Positions 8,944 through 17,825 of a stretch of DNA of 64,000 nt are shown one piece after another; position 1 is the first letter of the stretch; each line of letters opens with the position of its first letter. Below the pieces are notes generated by a model. The model was not told the DNA's origin, searched no databases, and was given only the letters and a program-made list of their open reading frames with translations. Source of the DNA: Nesterenkonia sandarakina (GTDB lineage: Bacteria; Actinomycetota; Actinomycetes; Actinomycetales; Micrococcaceae). Location of the stretch: NCBI RefSeq assembly GCF_013410215.1, contig NZ_JACCFQ010000001.1, forward strand, positions 1,612,001 to 1,676,000, written 5' to 3'. A program made the translations under genes and the position numbers.

Positions 8944-9654
8944 GTGAGCTACGGCAGCACCGCTCAGCGAACGCCCGAAGAGGTCAACACCTCGGGCAAG
9001 GACTGGTTCACCCTCTACACCGTCTTCGCGCGGACCGGTTCCGCTCCGCAGGGCGCTGACGTGGAGGTCGAGTTCGACGAGCTCGCCGGAGCGTTCGCCG
9101 AGCAGGAGATCGACTTCCGCGGCAGCTATGACGTCTCGGCCATGCGCGACGAGGCCGACATCCTCACCTGGGTCACCGGGCCGAGCGCTGAAGGTCTGCA
9201 GGCCGCAGTGCGGCGCATCCGCCGCACCGCGATGTTCTCCAAGACCCGGATCGCCTTCTCCGCGATGGGCGTGCACCGCACCGCCGAGTTCGCCCGCAGC
9301 CACGTCCCGGCCTACGCCCTCGGTGTGCCCCCGGAGGACTGGCTGGTCATCTACCCGTTCAACCGCTCCTACGACTGGTACCTGCTGGACCCGGCCAAGC
9401 GCGGGAAGATGCTGCGCGAGCACGGGATGCTCGGGCAGGAGTTCCCCTCGGTGCTGGCCAACACCACCTCGGCGTTCGCGCTGAACGACTGGGAGTGGCT
9501 GCTCGCGCTGGAGGCGCCGAAGCTCACCGATCTGGTGGACATGATGCGCAAGCTGCGCGAGTCCGAGACCCGCTATCACGTGCGCGATGAGATTCCCTTC
9601 TACACCGGACGCCGCCTGAAGGCCGCTTCGGAGATCGCTGAGGTCCTGCTGTGA
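8944..9654 (+). CDS. hemQ: Coproheme decarboxylase (chlorite dismutase-like HemQ/ChdC)
   Basis: Last step of the coproporphyrin-dependent pathway: oxidative decarboxylation of coproheme to heme b. The GTG at 8944 is preferred because GGAGG (8934-8938) lies 5 nt upstream. Open in-frame sequence back to an ATG at 8926 would swallow that site. The 236-residue protein has the conserved KDWFTLYTVFARTG start, SYDVSAMRDEADILTW, and YPFNRSYDWYLL, whose Tyr is the expected catalytic radical site. Presence of this gene commits the cluster to the coproheme route. Its stop overlaps the hemH start by 4 bp (GTGA). Confidence 0.95.
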   Translation: MSYGSTAQRTPEEVNTSGKDWFTLYTVFARTGSAPQGADVEVEFDELAGAFAEQEIDFRGSYDVSAMRDEADILTWVTGPSAEGLQAAVRRIRRTAMFSKTRIAFSAMGVHRTAEFARSHVPAYALGVPPEDWLVIYPFNRSYDWYLLDPAKRGKMLREHGMLGQEFPSVLANTTSAFALNDWEWLLALEAPKLTDLVDMMRKLRESETRYHVRDEIPFYTGRRLKAASEIAEVLL

Positions 9655-10976
9655 CGATCACTCCAGAGAACACCGGGTCAGACAACGGGTCGGAGAACAC
9701 CGGACCGGTCCACCCCACCGAGACCTCCGATCACCCCACCGAGGAGCAGGCCGCCTCGGCCGTGGCGGACTCCTCCCAGGCCACCCCCACCCCGGGCACC
9801 GAGGACAAGACCGAGGCCGCCGAGGCCCCGGCTCCGTTGCCGGTGGACTACGCCGAGGGCACCACCACCGACGAGCCCAGCAACTACGACGCGATCCTGC
9901 TGGCCTCCTTCGGCGGACCCGAGGGCCAGGATGACGTGATCCCGTTCCTGCGCAATGTCACGGCCGGACGCGGGATCCCGGACGAGCGGCTCGAAGAGGT
10001 CGCCACCCACTACCGCGCCAACGGCGGGATCAGTCCGATCAACCAGCAGAACCGGGACCTCAAGGGCGCACTGGAGGCCGAGGTCGCCGCCCGCCAGCTG
10101 GACATCCCGATCTACTGGGGCAACCGCAACTGGAACCCGTTCTTCACCGAGACCTTCAAGGAGATGCACGCCGCCGGGCACCGCCGGATCCTGGCGCTGG
10201 TGACCTCCGCGTACAACGGCTACTCCTCCTGCGGGCAGTACCGCGAGGACTTCTCGCTGACCCTGGATGAGACCGAACTCCGCGAGGAGATGAGCGTGGT
10301 CAAGGTCCGCCAGTTCTTCATGGACAAGGCCTTCATCGACCCGTTCAAAGATGCCCTGGCCGCCGGGATCGCCGATGTCCGGGAACAGCTCGAGCAGGCC
10401 GGCAAGCCGGAGGCGCAGCCGAAGATCGTCTTCGTCACCCACTCCATCCCCAGCCGCAACGCCGAAGCCATGGGCCCGGACCGGGTGATCGAGGAATACG
10501 GCACCGATGTCTACTCGGCCGAGCACCTCGCCGTCGCCCGGCACCTGATGGCCAGCGTGCCCGAGGCTGAGGGCCTGGAGCACTCGCTGACCTTCCAGTC
10601 CCGCTCCGGCAGCCCGAAGACCCCGTGGCTGGAGCCCGACATCAACGACGCCCTGGAGGAATACGCCGAGGCCGGGGTCGCCGGTGTGGTGGTGATGCCG
10701 ATCGGTTTCGTCTCGGATCACATGGAGGTGCTCTGGGACCTCGACACCGAGGCCAAGGACACCGCCGCCGAGCTGGGCCTGGCCTACCACCGGGCCGCCA
10801 CCCCCGGCATCCAGGAGAAGTTCGTCTCCGGGCTGGTCGATGTGCTCAGCGAATACCTCAAGGGAGCCAATGGGGAACCCGTGGGCTTCGGCGAACAGGT
10901 CGTGCCCGGCAAATGGTCCGGCATCTGCGGACCCTGCAACTGCACCCGGTTCCGCAAGGACGTCCAGAGGAGCTAG
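9651..10976 (+). CDS. hemH: Coproporphyrin ferrochelatase with Fe-S-type cysteines and a disordered N-terminal extension
   Basis: Inserts Fe(II) into coproporphyrin III (name cpfC in this pathway). The conserved core begins only near residue 82 (NYDAILLASFGGPEGQ). The first 80 residues are Ser/Thr/Glu/Pro-rich and look disordered. Core motifs include GNRNWNPFFTE, VTSAYNGYSSCGQYRED and FVTHSIPSR. The C terminus GICGPCNCTRF together with the Cys of YSSCGQY matches the four-cysteine pattern that binds a [2Fe-2S] cluster in actinobacterial ferrochelatases. Translation is coupled to hemQ (GTGA overlap), and hemC starts directly after its stop. Confidence 0.94.
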   Translation: MTITPENTGSDNGSENTGPVHPTETSDHPTEEQAASAVADSSQATPTPGTEDKTEAAEAPAPLPVDYAEGTTTDEPSNYDAILLASFGGPEGQDDVIPFLRNVTAGRGIPDERLEEVATHYRANGGISPINQQNRDLKGALEAEVAARQLDIPIYWGNRNWNPFFTETFKEMHAAGHRRILALVTSAYNGYSSCGQYREDFSLTLDETELREEMSVVKVRQFFMDKAFIDPFKDALAAGIADVREQLEQAGKPEAQPKIVFVTHSIPSRNAEAMGPDRVIEEYGTDVYSAEHLAVARHLMASVPEAEGLEHSLTFQSRSGSPKTPWLEPDINDALEEYAEAGVAGVVVMPIGFVSDHMEVLWDLDTEAKDTAAELGLAYHRAATPGIQEKFVSGLVDVLSEYLKGANGEPVGFGEQVVPGKWSGICGPCNCTRFRKDVQRS

Positions 10977-11996
10977 ATGGCGACATTCACCGTAGGCACG
11001 CGCGGCAGCAAGCTCGCCCTGACCCAGACGACGACGGCGGCCGAGGCGCTCGCCTCCCACGCCGAGACCGACTACGAGCTGATCACGGTCAAGACCGAGG
11101 GCGACATCCTCACCGGGCCGCTGGCACAGATGGGCGGCACCGGGGTGTTCGCCTCCGCGCTGCGCCAGGCGCTGTTCGAGAAGACCTGCGATGTGGCCGT
11201 GCACTCGCTCAAGGACCTCCCCGCCAAGGACCTCGAGGGGCTCGCGATCGCCTCGGTGCCCTCCCGGGAGGATGTCCGCGATGCGCTGTGCTCCGCCGAT
11301 GACCTGCCGCTGCGCGACCTGCCGCAGGGCGCGAAGGTCGGCACCGGGTCCCCGCGCCGGGCTGCGCAGCTGCGCGCCGCACGGCCTGACCTGGAGATCG
11401 TGGACATCCGCGGCAACGTCGGCACCCGGCTGGCCCGGGTCCGGGGCCACGGGTCCGCCGCAGAGGCCTCACCGCAGGCGCCGAATGCGGCCCGGGGTGA
11501 CCTGGATGCCGTGGTGCTCGCCGGAGCGGGCCTGAAGCGGCTCGGACTGGAGCACCACATCGCCGAGCTGCTGCCTCCCGAGGTGATGCTGCCGGCCCCC
11601 GGACAGGGCGCCCTGGCCGTGGAGGTCCGCGCCGAGGACGCCGAGCCGACCGCGCCGCTGGGCATGGCCCTGGCGCTCTATGACGACATCCCCGCCCGGC
11701 TGGAGACCTCCGCGGAACGCGGCCTGCTGGCCCGGCTCAACGCCGGCTGCTCCGCCCCGATCGGCGGACTGGCCCGCTACGACGACAACCCCGACGGCGG
11801 CGCCACCCTGCGCCTGGACTCGGTGATCTGCGCACCCGACGGTAGCCGGACGCAGCGCGCCGGCGCCGAGATCTCCATCGAGGCCGGTGCGGATCGCCGG
11901 GTCTCCGTGGAGCGCGCGGTGCAGCTGGGGACGCTGGTCGCGGAGCAGCTGCTGGCCGAGGACTTCGGACTGCTCAAGCACGTCGTGGACTCCTGA
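10977..11996 (+). CDS. hemC: Hydroxymethylbilane synthase (porphobilinogen deaminase)
   Basis: Polymerises four porphobilinogens into hydroxymethylbilane. Motifs: TVGTRGSKLALTQT at the N terminus, VHSLKDLPA, GTGSPRRAAQL, and the cofactor-attachment Cys258 in NAGCSAPIGG, which carries the dipyrromethane primer. 339 residues; a short insertion after ARVRGHGS (AAEASPQAPNAA) is unusual. GAGGAG about 5 nt before the ATG at 10977 fixes the start. The next conserved pathway gene, hemD, is about 1 kb downstream, after two non-pathway genes. Confidence 0.95.
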   Translation: MATFTVGTRGSKLALTQTTTAAEALASHAETDYELITVKTEGDILTGPLAQMGGTGVFASALRQALFEKTCDVAVHSLKDLPAKDLEGLAIASVPSREDVRDALCSADDLPLRDLPQGAKVGTGSPRRAAQLRAARPDLEIVDIRGNVGTRLARVRGHGSAAEASPQAPNAARGDLDAVVLAGAGLKRLGLEHHIAELLPPEVMLPAPGQGALAVEVRAEDAEPTAPLGMALALYDDIPARLETSAERGLLARLNAGCSAPIGGLARYDDNPDGGATLRLDSVICAPDGSRTQRAGAEISIEAGADRRVSVERAVQLGTLVAEQLLAEDFGLLKHVVDS

Positions 11997-12006
11997 GGGG
12001 CTGAGC

Positions 12007-12474
12007 ATGATCACCCAGGCGAGACGGGCAGCGGCTGTGGCGCTGTGCACCGGGGCTGCGGTCCTGCTCGGGTGCAGCGCGGATCCCGACGCGGGTGAGC
12101 CCGAGGGTCCCAGCTTCGACAGCGCCGAGGCGCTCTACGACGCAGTCGATGAGGTGCTGCGGTGCCCCATCTTCGACAACACCAACATTATGAACATCGC
12201 GCTCTCCGACGGCGGCTTCCTGGAAGGTCTCACCTGCGGGGAGGGGATGGTGCTGGCCTGGTCCGAGGACCGCGAGGAGATCGACGAGGCCCGTGGCAAC
12301 TTCGCTGACCTCTCGGAACCATCACCCGCCGAGCAGGGCCCCGGCTGGTTCGTCGTGGACGCTGAAGACTCGGTGCAGCCACAGACCGGGGACGGCCCTG
12401 AACCGCCGCAGCCGGACTCCCGCGACCTCGAAGCCCTGGCCGAAGAGCTCGGCGCGGAGTACACCGAGTACTGA
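12007..12474 (+). CDS. Small predicted lipoprotein of unknown function
   Basis: 155 residues. The N terminus (ARRAA, a hydrophobic run, then VLLGCSAD) is a lipoprotein signal with lipidated Cys near residue 19, so the mature acidic protein should sit on the outer face of the membrane. Two further cysteines (in RCPIF and LTCGEG) could form a disulfide. The body contains SFDSAEALYDAVDEVLRCP and LEGLTCGEGMVLAWS; I recognise no family. It starts 10 bp after hemC behind a GAGGGG site, so it is probably co-transcribed with the heme genes. No role in heme synthesis can be inferred from sequence. Confidence 0.75.
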   Translation: MITQARRAAAVALCTGAAVLLGCSADPDAGEPEGPSFDSAEALYDAVDEVLRCPIFDNTNIMNIALSDGGFLEGLTCGEGMVLAWSEDREEIDEARGNFADLSEPSPAEQGPGWFVVDAEDSVQPQTGDGPEPPQPDSRDLEALAEELGAEYTEY

Positions 12475-12498
12475 GGTCTCCGGCCACCGGGCCGTCGC

Positions 12499-13011
12499 TC
12501 AGCCTTCCAGCCACTTCTCCACCCGCTCGGTGAACTCCACGAAGTACTCCAGTCCGCGCAGCTGCCCCGCGCTCACCTGCACCCCGGCCTCCCGGGCGGC
12601 GCGAGCCAGCTCCTCCCACGGATGATCATCTACTGGCGGGCTGCCATCGGGGAGATCCTCAGGGAGCACGCAGTTCAGCACATCCTGGGTCAGTGACTCC
12701 CGGCCGGGTCGCGGAGCGCTGGCCGGCGTCACAACGGTCACGCCGTCGGCCCGGTGCATGGGGGACTGGGTGAATCCGCGCTCATCGAGGTGGACCCGCT
12801 GGCCGTCGTCGAGGATGCAGTGCTCGAAGATGCTCACGCTCAGCCCGGGGTTGCCACCGGTCGGCACCTCAGCGAAGTCACAGAGCGCCCCGATGGCGAC
12901 CACGCGTTCGCGACCGGCGAGGGTGGGTGCTCGAGTGAAAGGCGAATCCGGGGCCGTAGAAGGCTCCGGCAGGGGTGCGTAGTGGCCTGCGTCGGAGTCG
13001 AGATGTGCCAT
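12499..13011 (-). CDS. Hypothetical protein
   Basis: 170 residues if started at the ATG at 13011 (MAHLDSDAGHYAP). The frame stays open to 13059, but that would overlap the first bases of hemD, which is divergent. Recognisable stretches are RERVVAIGALCDFAEVPTGG and the acidic C-terminal part HPWEELARAAREAGVQVSAGQLRGLEYFVEF. No family is recognised and no signal peptide or membrane segment is visible. It converges with the lipoprotein gene (25 bp between stops) and splits the heme cluster in two. Codon usage resembles the neighbours, so it is probably real. Confidence 0.65.
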   Translation of the reverse strand: MAHLDSDAGHYAPLPEPSTAPDSPFTRAPTLAGRERVVAIGALCDFAEVPTGGNPGLSVSIFEHCILDDGQRVHLDERGFTQSPMHRADGVTVVTPASAPRPGRESLTQDVLNCVLPEDLPDGSPPVDDHPWEELARAAREAGVQVSAGQLRGLEYFVEFTERVEKWLEG

Positions 13012-13058
13012 CACGCCAGTCAACCACTGTTGCCCGTCGCACTCGGTAGGCTGGCGCA

Positions 13059-13871
13059 ATGCGCATCGCCCTGACCCGAGATCCCGCGCAGGCCGGACCG
13101 CTGGAAGCCGGGCTGCGCGCCGCCGGGCTCGAGGTCCGGTTCCTGCCGGTCACCGAACAGCGCCTGCCAGCAGAGGCCGGCGAGCTGACGACGGCGCTCG
13201 AGCGGCTCTCCCGCGGTGACTTCGCCTGGGTGCTGTTCACCAGTGCGAACACGGTGCGTGCCCTGGTGAAGCTGGGATGGGACGGGTCCCTGCCGTCGCA
13301 GACTCGCGTCGGCGTCGTCGGTCCCGGGACGGCCCGGGTGCTGCAGCGGCTGACCGGTGTCGCCGAGCCGTGGATGCCGGAGGCCGAGCGCAGCGCGGCC
13401 GGGATGATCCAGGAGATGCCCGAACCGGCCCCCAATGACAGCACCTCGCTGCTGCTGCCGCAGTCGGCCCAGGCCCGCTCCGAGCTGCGCGAGGGACTCA
13501 GCGCTCTCGGCTGGGACGTCACCCAGGTCAGCGCCTATGAGACCGACTCTCTGGTGGTGGGCGGGGTGCTCGCCGCCGGTGACCCGCGGCGGCGCCTGCT
13601 GCCCCCGCCTGCCTCGGAGGATCTCCTGGACCTGGGGCAGCTGGCCGCGGACCTGCGACGCGACCGGCTCACCCATATGGACCCCACCGTCCTGCTGGTC
13701 ACCAGCTCCTCCGCAGCGGACGCGCTGGCCGACCTGGGACTCCCGCCGCGGGTGCGGCTGCTGGCCATCGGTCGGCCCACCGCCAGGACCCTCTCGCGCC
13801 GCGGAATCCCCGCCGCCGGTGTTCTCTCTGAGCCGAGCGCCGCCGCTGTCCTCGCCGCCCTGGGCCGCTGA
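13059..13871 (+). CDS. hemD: Uroporphyrinogen-III synthase
   Basis: Cyclises hydroxymethylbilane with inversion of ring D. 270 residues with the loosely conserved two-domain pattern of the family: MRIALTRDPAQAGPLEAGLRAAGLEV at the start, DFAWVLFTSANTVRAL near residue 52, VGPGTARVLQ, and in the second half LLVTSSSAADALADL and AIGRPTARTLSRRGI. Primary sequence of HemD is poorly conserved, but these motifs and the position between hemC and hemB make the call firm. It opens the second plus-strand heme block (hemD-B-L). Confidence 0.9.
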   Translation: MRIALTRDPAQAGPLEAGLRAAGLEVRFLPVTEQRLPAEAGELTTALERLSRGDFAWVLFTSANTVRALVKLGWDGSLPSQTRVGVVGPGTARVLQRLTGVAEPWMPEAERSAAGMIQEMPEPAPNDSTSLLLPQSAQARSELREGLSALGWDVTQVSAYETDSLVVGGVLAAGDPRRRLLPPPASEDLLDLGQLAADLRRDRLTHMDPTVLLVTSSSAADALADLGLPPRVRLLAIGRPTARTLSRRGIPAAGVLSEPSAAAVLAALGR

Positions 13872-14000
13872 GAACTAGACTGACGGGCGGCGTCACGCTT
13901 GGAGGATGCCCGCTGCGCAACGGCACATGCCGGCCCCGCAGCGACGCACCGTCCGCCCGAGCGCACCGACCGCCGTTCCCCTGATGACCAGGAGTCGCAC

Positions 14001-15191
14001 GTGAGTTTCCCCGAACAGCGCCCCCGCCGGCTGCGTCGCAGCCCCGCCATGCGCCGGATGGTGGCCGAGACCCGGCTGCATCCGGCCGACCTGATCCTGC
14101 CGGTCTTCGTCCGTGAGGGCCTGAACGCCCCGGCTCCGATCACCTCCATGCCCGGGGTCGTGCAGCACACCGAATCCTCGCTGCTCACCGCTGCGGTGCA
14201 GGCCCGAGACCTCGGCCTGGCCGGGATCATGCTCTTCGGGATCCCCGCCGCCCGCGATGCCCAGGGCAGCGCCGGACTCGACCCCGAGGGGATCCTCAAC
14301 CGCTCCATCCGCGCCGTGAAGGACCGGGTCGGGGACGACCTGGTGGTGATGAGCGACCTGTGCCTGGACGAGTTCACCGACCACGGGCACTGCGGACTGG
14401 TTGACGAGGTCGGCGAGGTGGACAACGACGCCACCTTGGAGGTCTACGCCGAGATGGCCGTGGCCCAGGCCGAGGCGGGCGCCGACGTCGTCGCGCCCTC
14501 CGGCATGATGGACGGCCAGGTCGCCGTGATCCGGCAGGCCCTGGACGAGGCCGGACACCAGCATGTGCCGATCCTGGCTTATGCCGCGAAGTACGCCTCC
14601 GGCTTCTACGGGCCCTTCCGCGAGGCCGTGGACTCCCAGCTGACCGGGGATCGCCGGCAGTACCAGATGGACGCCCCGAACCGCACCGAGGCGCTGCGCG
14701 AGGTGGAGCTGGACCTCGCCGAGGGTGCGGACATGGTGATGGTCAAGCCGGCCAGTGCCTACCTGGACATCCTCTCCGACACCGCCGCGATCAGCGATGT
14801 CCCGGTCTCGGCCTACCAGGTCTCCGGGGAGTACGCGATGATCGAGGCCGCCGCCGCCAACGGGTGGATCGATCGGCGCACTGTGATCACCGAATCATTG
14901 ATCGCGATCCGCCGCGCCGGGGCCACCAACGTGCTGACCTACTACGCCGCCGAGGTGGCCGGGTGGCTGCGCGAGGAGCTCGCCGGCCCCAGCGTCCCGG
15001 CGGCCCCGGTCTCGCCCAGCGGGGACTCGGCCCCCAGCGCCGAGACTCCGGTGCACCCACGGGTCGAGCCGCATACGACCGCCGCCCCGGTCGAGGCCTC
15101 CACGCCGTCCGAGACCAGTTCACCGACCAATACTGACGGCGATTCCACCGACGAACCCCGCACCGACGCCGGCTTCCCGCCGGTCAGCTGA
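14001..15191 (+). CDS. hemB: Delta-aminolevulinic acid dehydratase (porphobilinogen synthase)
   Basis: Condenses two aminolevulinates to porphobilinogen. GTG at 14001 is chosen because AGGAG lies at 13990-13994. Schiff-base lysines are Lys197 ([16 protein letters not shown]) and Lys249 ([13 protein letters not shown]). The metal-site motif reads [14 protein letters not shown], with Asp123 in place of the middle Cys, so the classical three-cysteine zinc site is incomplete and a magnesium-type or mixed site is likely. The last ~70 residues are a Pro/Ser/Thr/Glu-rich disordered tail absent from standard HemB (about 325-330 residues; here 396). Confidence 0.95.
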   Translation: MSFPEQRPRRLRRSPAMRRMVAETRLHPADLILPVFVREGLNAPAPITSMPGVVQHTESSLLTAAVQARDLGLAGIMLFGIPAARDAQGSAGLDPEGILNRSIRAVKDRVGDDLVVMSDLCLDEFTDHGHCGLVDEVGEVDNDATLEVYAEMAVAQAEAGADVVAPSGMMDGQVAVIRQALDEAGHQHVPILAYAAKYASGFYGPFREAVDSQLTGDRRQYQMDAPNRTEALREVELDLAEGADMVMVKPASAYLDILSDTAAISDVPVSAYQVSGEYAMIEAAAANGWIDRRTVITESLIAIRRAGATNVLTYYAAEVAGWLREELAGPSVPAAPVSPSGDSAPSAETPVHPRVEPHTTAAPVEASTPSETSSPTNTDGDSTDEPRTDAGFPPVS

Positions 15192-15208
15192 AAGGACCCT
15201 GTCCCGCG

Positions 15209-16516
15209 ATGACCACGAACCAGGAACTCTTCGACACCGCCCGCGAACTGATGCCCGGGGGCGTGAACTCCCCGGTCCGCGCCTTCGGCTCGGTCGGAGG
15301 GACACCCGCCTTCATGGTCGCCGCGGACGGCCCCTACCTCACCGACGCCGAGGGGACCCAGTACGTGGACCTCGTGGGCTCCTGGGGTCCTGCGCTCTTG
15401 GGGCATAAGCACCCCGCGGTGATCGCCGCGGTGCACGCCGCCGTGGACGCCGGACTGGGCTTCGGCACCTCCCACCCGTTGGAGGCGCGGCTGGCGGAGC
15501 TGGTGCAGGGCCGGGTCCCCGGTGCGCAGATGATCCGGATGGTCTCCACCGGCACCGAAGCGACCATGACCGCTGTCCGGCTGGCCCGCGGGCTCACCGG
15601 GCGCAACATCGTGGTGAAGTTCGCCGGCTGCTATCACGGGCACTCCGACGGGCTGCTCGCCGCCGCCGGCTCCGGGGTCGCCACCCTCGGGCTGCCCGGA
15701 TCCGCCGGGGTGACCGAGGCGCAGGCCTCGGAGACCATCGTGGTGGAGTACAACGACCGCGCCGCCCTGGAAGCGGTCTTCGCCGAGCACGGCGAGCGGA
15801 TCGCCGCGGTGATCACCGAGGCCACCCCGGCGAACATGGGCGTGGTGGTCCCAGAAGCGGGCTTCAACAGCTTCATCCGGGAGATCACGCAGCGCCACGG
15901 GGCGCTGATGATCTTCGACGAGGTGATGACCGGGTTCCGGATCACCGAGTCCGGCTACTGGGGTGCCTCTGGCCGGGTGGAAGGCTGGGAGCCTGACCTG
16001 TTCACCTTCGGGAAGGTCATCGGCGGCGGTCTGCCCGCCGCTGCGCTGGCCGGACGGCGCGAGATCATGGAGCACCTCGCCCCCACCGGGCCGGTCTATC
16101 ACGCCGGCACGCTCTCCGGGAACCCGGTCGCGATGGCCGCCGGGGTGGCGACGCTGGAGCACGCCACCGCCGCGGTCTACACGCATGTGGATGAGAAGGC
16201 GCAGATCGTGGCCGACGCGCTCACCGCCGCGCTGAGTGAGGCCGGGGTGGACCACACGCTGCAGAAGGTGGGCTCACTGTTCTCGGTGGCCTTCGGCACC
16301 TCGGCCACCGGGGTGCACAACTACGCGCACGCCCAGGCCCAGGAGACCTTCCGCTACGGAGCGTTCTTCCACGCCATGCTCGACGCCGGGGTCTACCTGC
16401 CGCCGAGCGTCTTCGAGGCGTGGTTCCTCTCCTCGGCGCACGACGACGCCGCCATCGGCCGCATCCTGGACGCTCTGCCGGGCGCCGCGAAGGCCGCTGC
16501 CCAGGCCCAGCCCTGA
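15209..16516 (+). CDS. hemL: Glutamate-1-semialdehyde 2,1-aminomutase
   Basis: Pyridoxal-phosphate enzyme converting glutamate-1-semialdehyde, the product of HemA, to 5-aminolevulinate. The 435-residue protein begins with [23 protein letters not shown]. The PLP lysine is Lys269 in [15 protein letters not shown], and [11 protein letters not shown] supplies the cofactor Asp. It lies 17 bp behind hemB and ends the heme block. A degenerate 14-bp repeat follows its stop. Confidence 0.95.
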   Translation: MTTNQELFDTARELMPGGVNSPVRAFGSVGGTPAFMVAADGPYLTDAEGTQYVDLVGSWGPALLGHKHPAVIAAVHAAVDAGLGFGTSHPLEARLAELVQGRVPGAQMIRMVSTGTEATMTAVRLARGLTGRNIVVKFAGCYHGHSDGLLAAAGSGVATLGLPGSAGVTEAQASETIVVEYNDRAALEAVFAEHGERIAAVITEATPANMGVVVPEAGFNSFIREITQRHGALMIFDEVMTGFRITESGYWGASGRVEGWEPDLFTFGKVIGGGLPAAALAGRREIMEHLAPTGPVYHAGTLSGNPVAMAAGVATLEHATAAVYTHVDEKAQIVADALTAALSEAGVDHTLQKVGSLFSVAFGTSATGVHNYAHAQAQETFRYGAFFHAMLDAGVYLPPSVFEAWFLSSAHDDAAIGRILDALPGAAKAAAQAQP

Positions 16517-16585
16517 GGGTTCAGGCGCTGAAGACTCAGGCCTGGGGGTTCGGGTCTGGGGGTTCGGGTCTGAGGGTTCAGGTCT
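16515..16585. repeat. Degenerate 14-bp tandem repeat between hemL and a convergent dehydrogenase gene
   Basis: Two identical units GGGGGTTCGGGTCT (16544-16557, 16558-16571) are followed by a diverged third (16572-16585, GAGGGTTCAGGTCT). A similar GAGGGTTCAGG begins at 16515 at the hemL stop. The repeats lie 3 bp before the convergent gene end and form no obvious terminator hairpin. Confidence 0.7.
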
Positions 16586-16587
16586 GA

Positions 16588-17628
16588 TCACGCGATCCTG
16601 GGGCTGATCATGGTCATCCCCGGGGTCGCGGAGCGCTGCATCGCCGGCAGCAGCCGGGCGGCCTCCGCGAGTCCGACCACACGTTCGATCAGGTCCTGGG
16701 GGCGCAGCACGCCGTCCGCGATCAGGGCGAGCATCCCGGGGTAGTCCGCGGCGGCCATGCCGTGGCTGCCCAGCAGGTCGAGCTCCCAGGCGATGGCGCG
16801 GGCCATCGGGACCGGGGAGAGCCCGGTCTCGGTGGGCAGCAGTCCGATCTGCACGTGTCGACCCTGACGGCGCAGACTCAGGACCGCCGCGGCGCAGGTC
16901 GCCTCGCTGCCCACCGCGTCCACGCTGACGTCGCTGCCCTCTGCGGTGATCTCACCGACGGCGGCGGGCACGTCGCGCCCGTCGGCGAGGATCACCTGAT
17001 CGGCTCCGAGATCTTTCGCGGCCCGCAGCGCCTCGGGGCTGCGATCCACCGCGATCACCCGGGCGCCGAGCGCCTTGGCGATCATCACCGCGCTCAGCCC
17101 CACCCCGCCGGCGCCCACCACGGTGAGCCATTCCCCGGCACGCAGCCGGGCGCGCGCGGTCAGTGCCCGGTAGGCGGTGGCGAAGCGGCAGCCCAGCGCG
17201 GCGGCGGCCTCGAAGGAGACCGCGTCCGGGATGGCGACCAGGTTCGTGTCGGCGGCGTGCAGCGCGACGTGCTCCGCGAAGGAACCCCAATGGGTGAATC
17301 CGGGCTGCTGCTGGTTCGGGCACACCTGGGCGTTGCCGTTGCGGCACCAGTCGCAGGCGCCGCAGCCGCACACGAAGGGCACCGTCACCCGGTCACCGAC
17401 CTTCCAGTGCCGCACCTCCGGGTGCACGGCGGAGATGACCCCGGCAAGCTCATGCCCGGGCACATGGGGCAGGGTGAGCTCCTCATGTCCGGCCCAGGCA
17501 TGCCAGTCGCTGCCGCAGAGCCCTGTGGCGTGGACCTCCACGATGACCCCGCCTGCTGGTGGGGTGGGGTCGGGGACCTCTCGGACGTCTACGGGACCTG
17601 CGATCTCATCCATCACCAGTGCGCGCAT
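16588..17628 (-). CDS. Zinc-dependent alcohol dehydrogenase (medium-chain family)
   Basis: Oxidises an alcohol or polyol with NAD(P)+; substrate unknown. 346 residues from the ATG at 17628 (MRALVMDEIAG). The frame remains open upstream, but the extra residues are Arg/Pro-rich and lack the fold. The catalytic zinc site is in GLCGSDWHAWAGH and PGHELAG. The structural zinc site CGCGACDWCRNGNAQVC is complete, and the dinucleotide motif VVGAGGVGLSAV is followed by VIAVDRSPEAL. It lies downstream of betC on the same strand, separated by a palindrome, so it is probably a separate unit. Confidence 0.87.
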   Translation of the reverse strand: MRALVMDEIAGPVDVREVPDPTPPAGGVIVEVHATGLCGSDWHAWAGHEELTLPHVPGHELAGVISAVHPEVRHWKVGDRVTVPFVCGCGACDWCRNGNAQVCPNQQQPGFTHWGSFAEHVALHAADTNLVAIPDAVSFEAAAALGCRFATAYRALTARARLRAGEWLTVVGAGGVGLSAVMIAKALGARVIAVDRSPEALRAAKDLGADQVILADGRDVPAAVGEITAEGSDVSVDAVGSEATCAAAVLSLRRQGRHVQIGLLPTETGLSPVPMARAIAWELDLLGSHGMAAADYPGMLALIADGVLRPQDLIERVVGLAEAARLLPAMQRSATPGMTMISPRIA

Positions 17629-17700
17629 GGGACTGAACTCTACCCATCCCGGGGGCGGCCGCCGCGACCGCGCGCCCACTCTTCCGCGCCGGCACTCCTC

Positions 17701-17732
17701 CGCGATCCCACTCATCCGCGATCCCACTCATC
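17701..17732. repeat. Direct repeat of 16 bp
   Basis: CGCGATCCCACTCATC occurs twice without spacing (17701-17716 and 17717-17732), in the leader of the alcohol dehydrogenase gene and directly next to the long palindrome. It may be a replication-slippage product or a pair of regulator sites. Confidence 0.7.
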
Positions 17733-17800
17733 CCTGGGGCGCATACGGGTGGAATGATCCGGATTCCGGCGACCATTCCACCCGTTATCGCCCCAGGGAT
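17730..17800. repeat. Long imperfect palindrome (27-bp arms) between betC and the dehydrogenase gene
   Basis: The arm 17730-17756 and the reverse complement of 17774-17800 match except for a few central bases; the loop is 17 nt. It starts 26 bp after the betC stop, so it probably acts as the betC transcription terminator, without a T-run. An operator role for the downstream dehydrogenase gene is possible. Confidence 0.7.
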
Positions 17801-17825
17801 TGAGCGGGGTGACCCGGGGCAGGGC

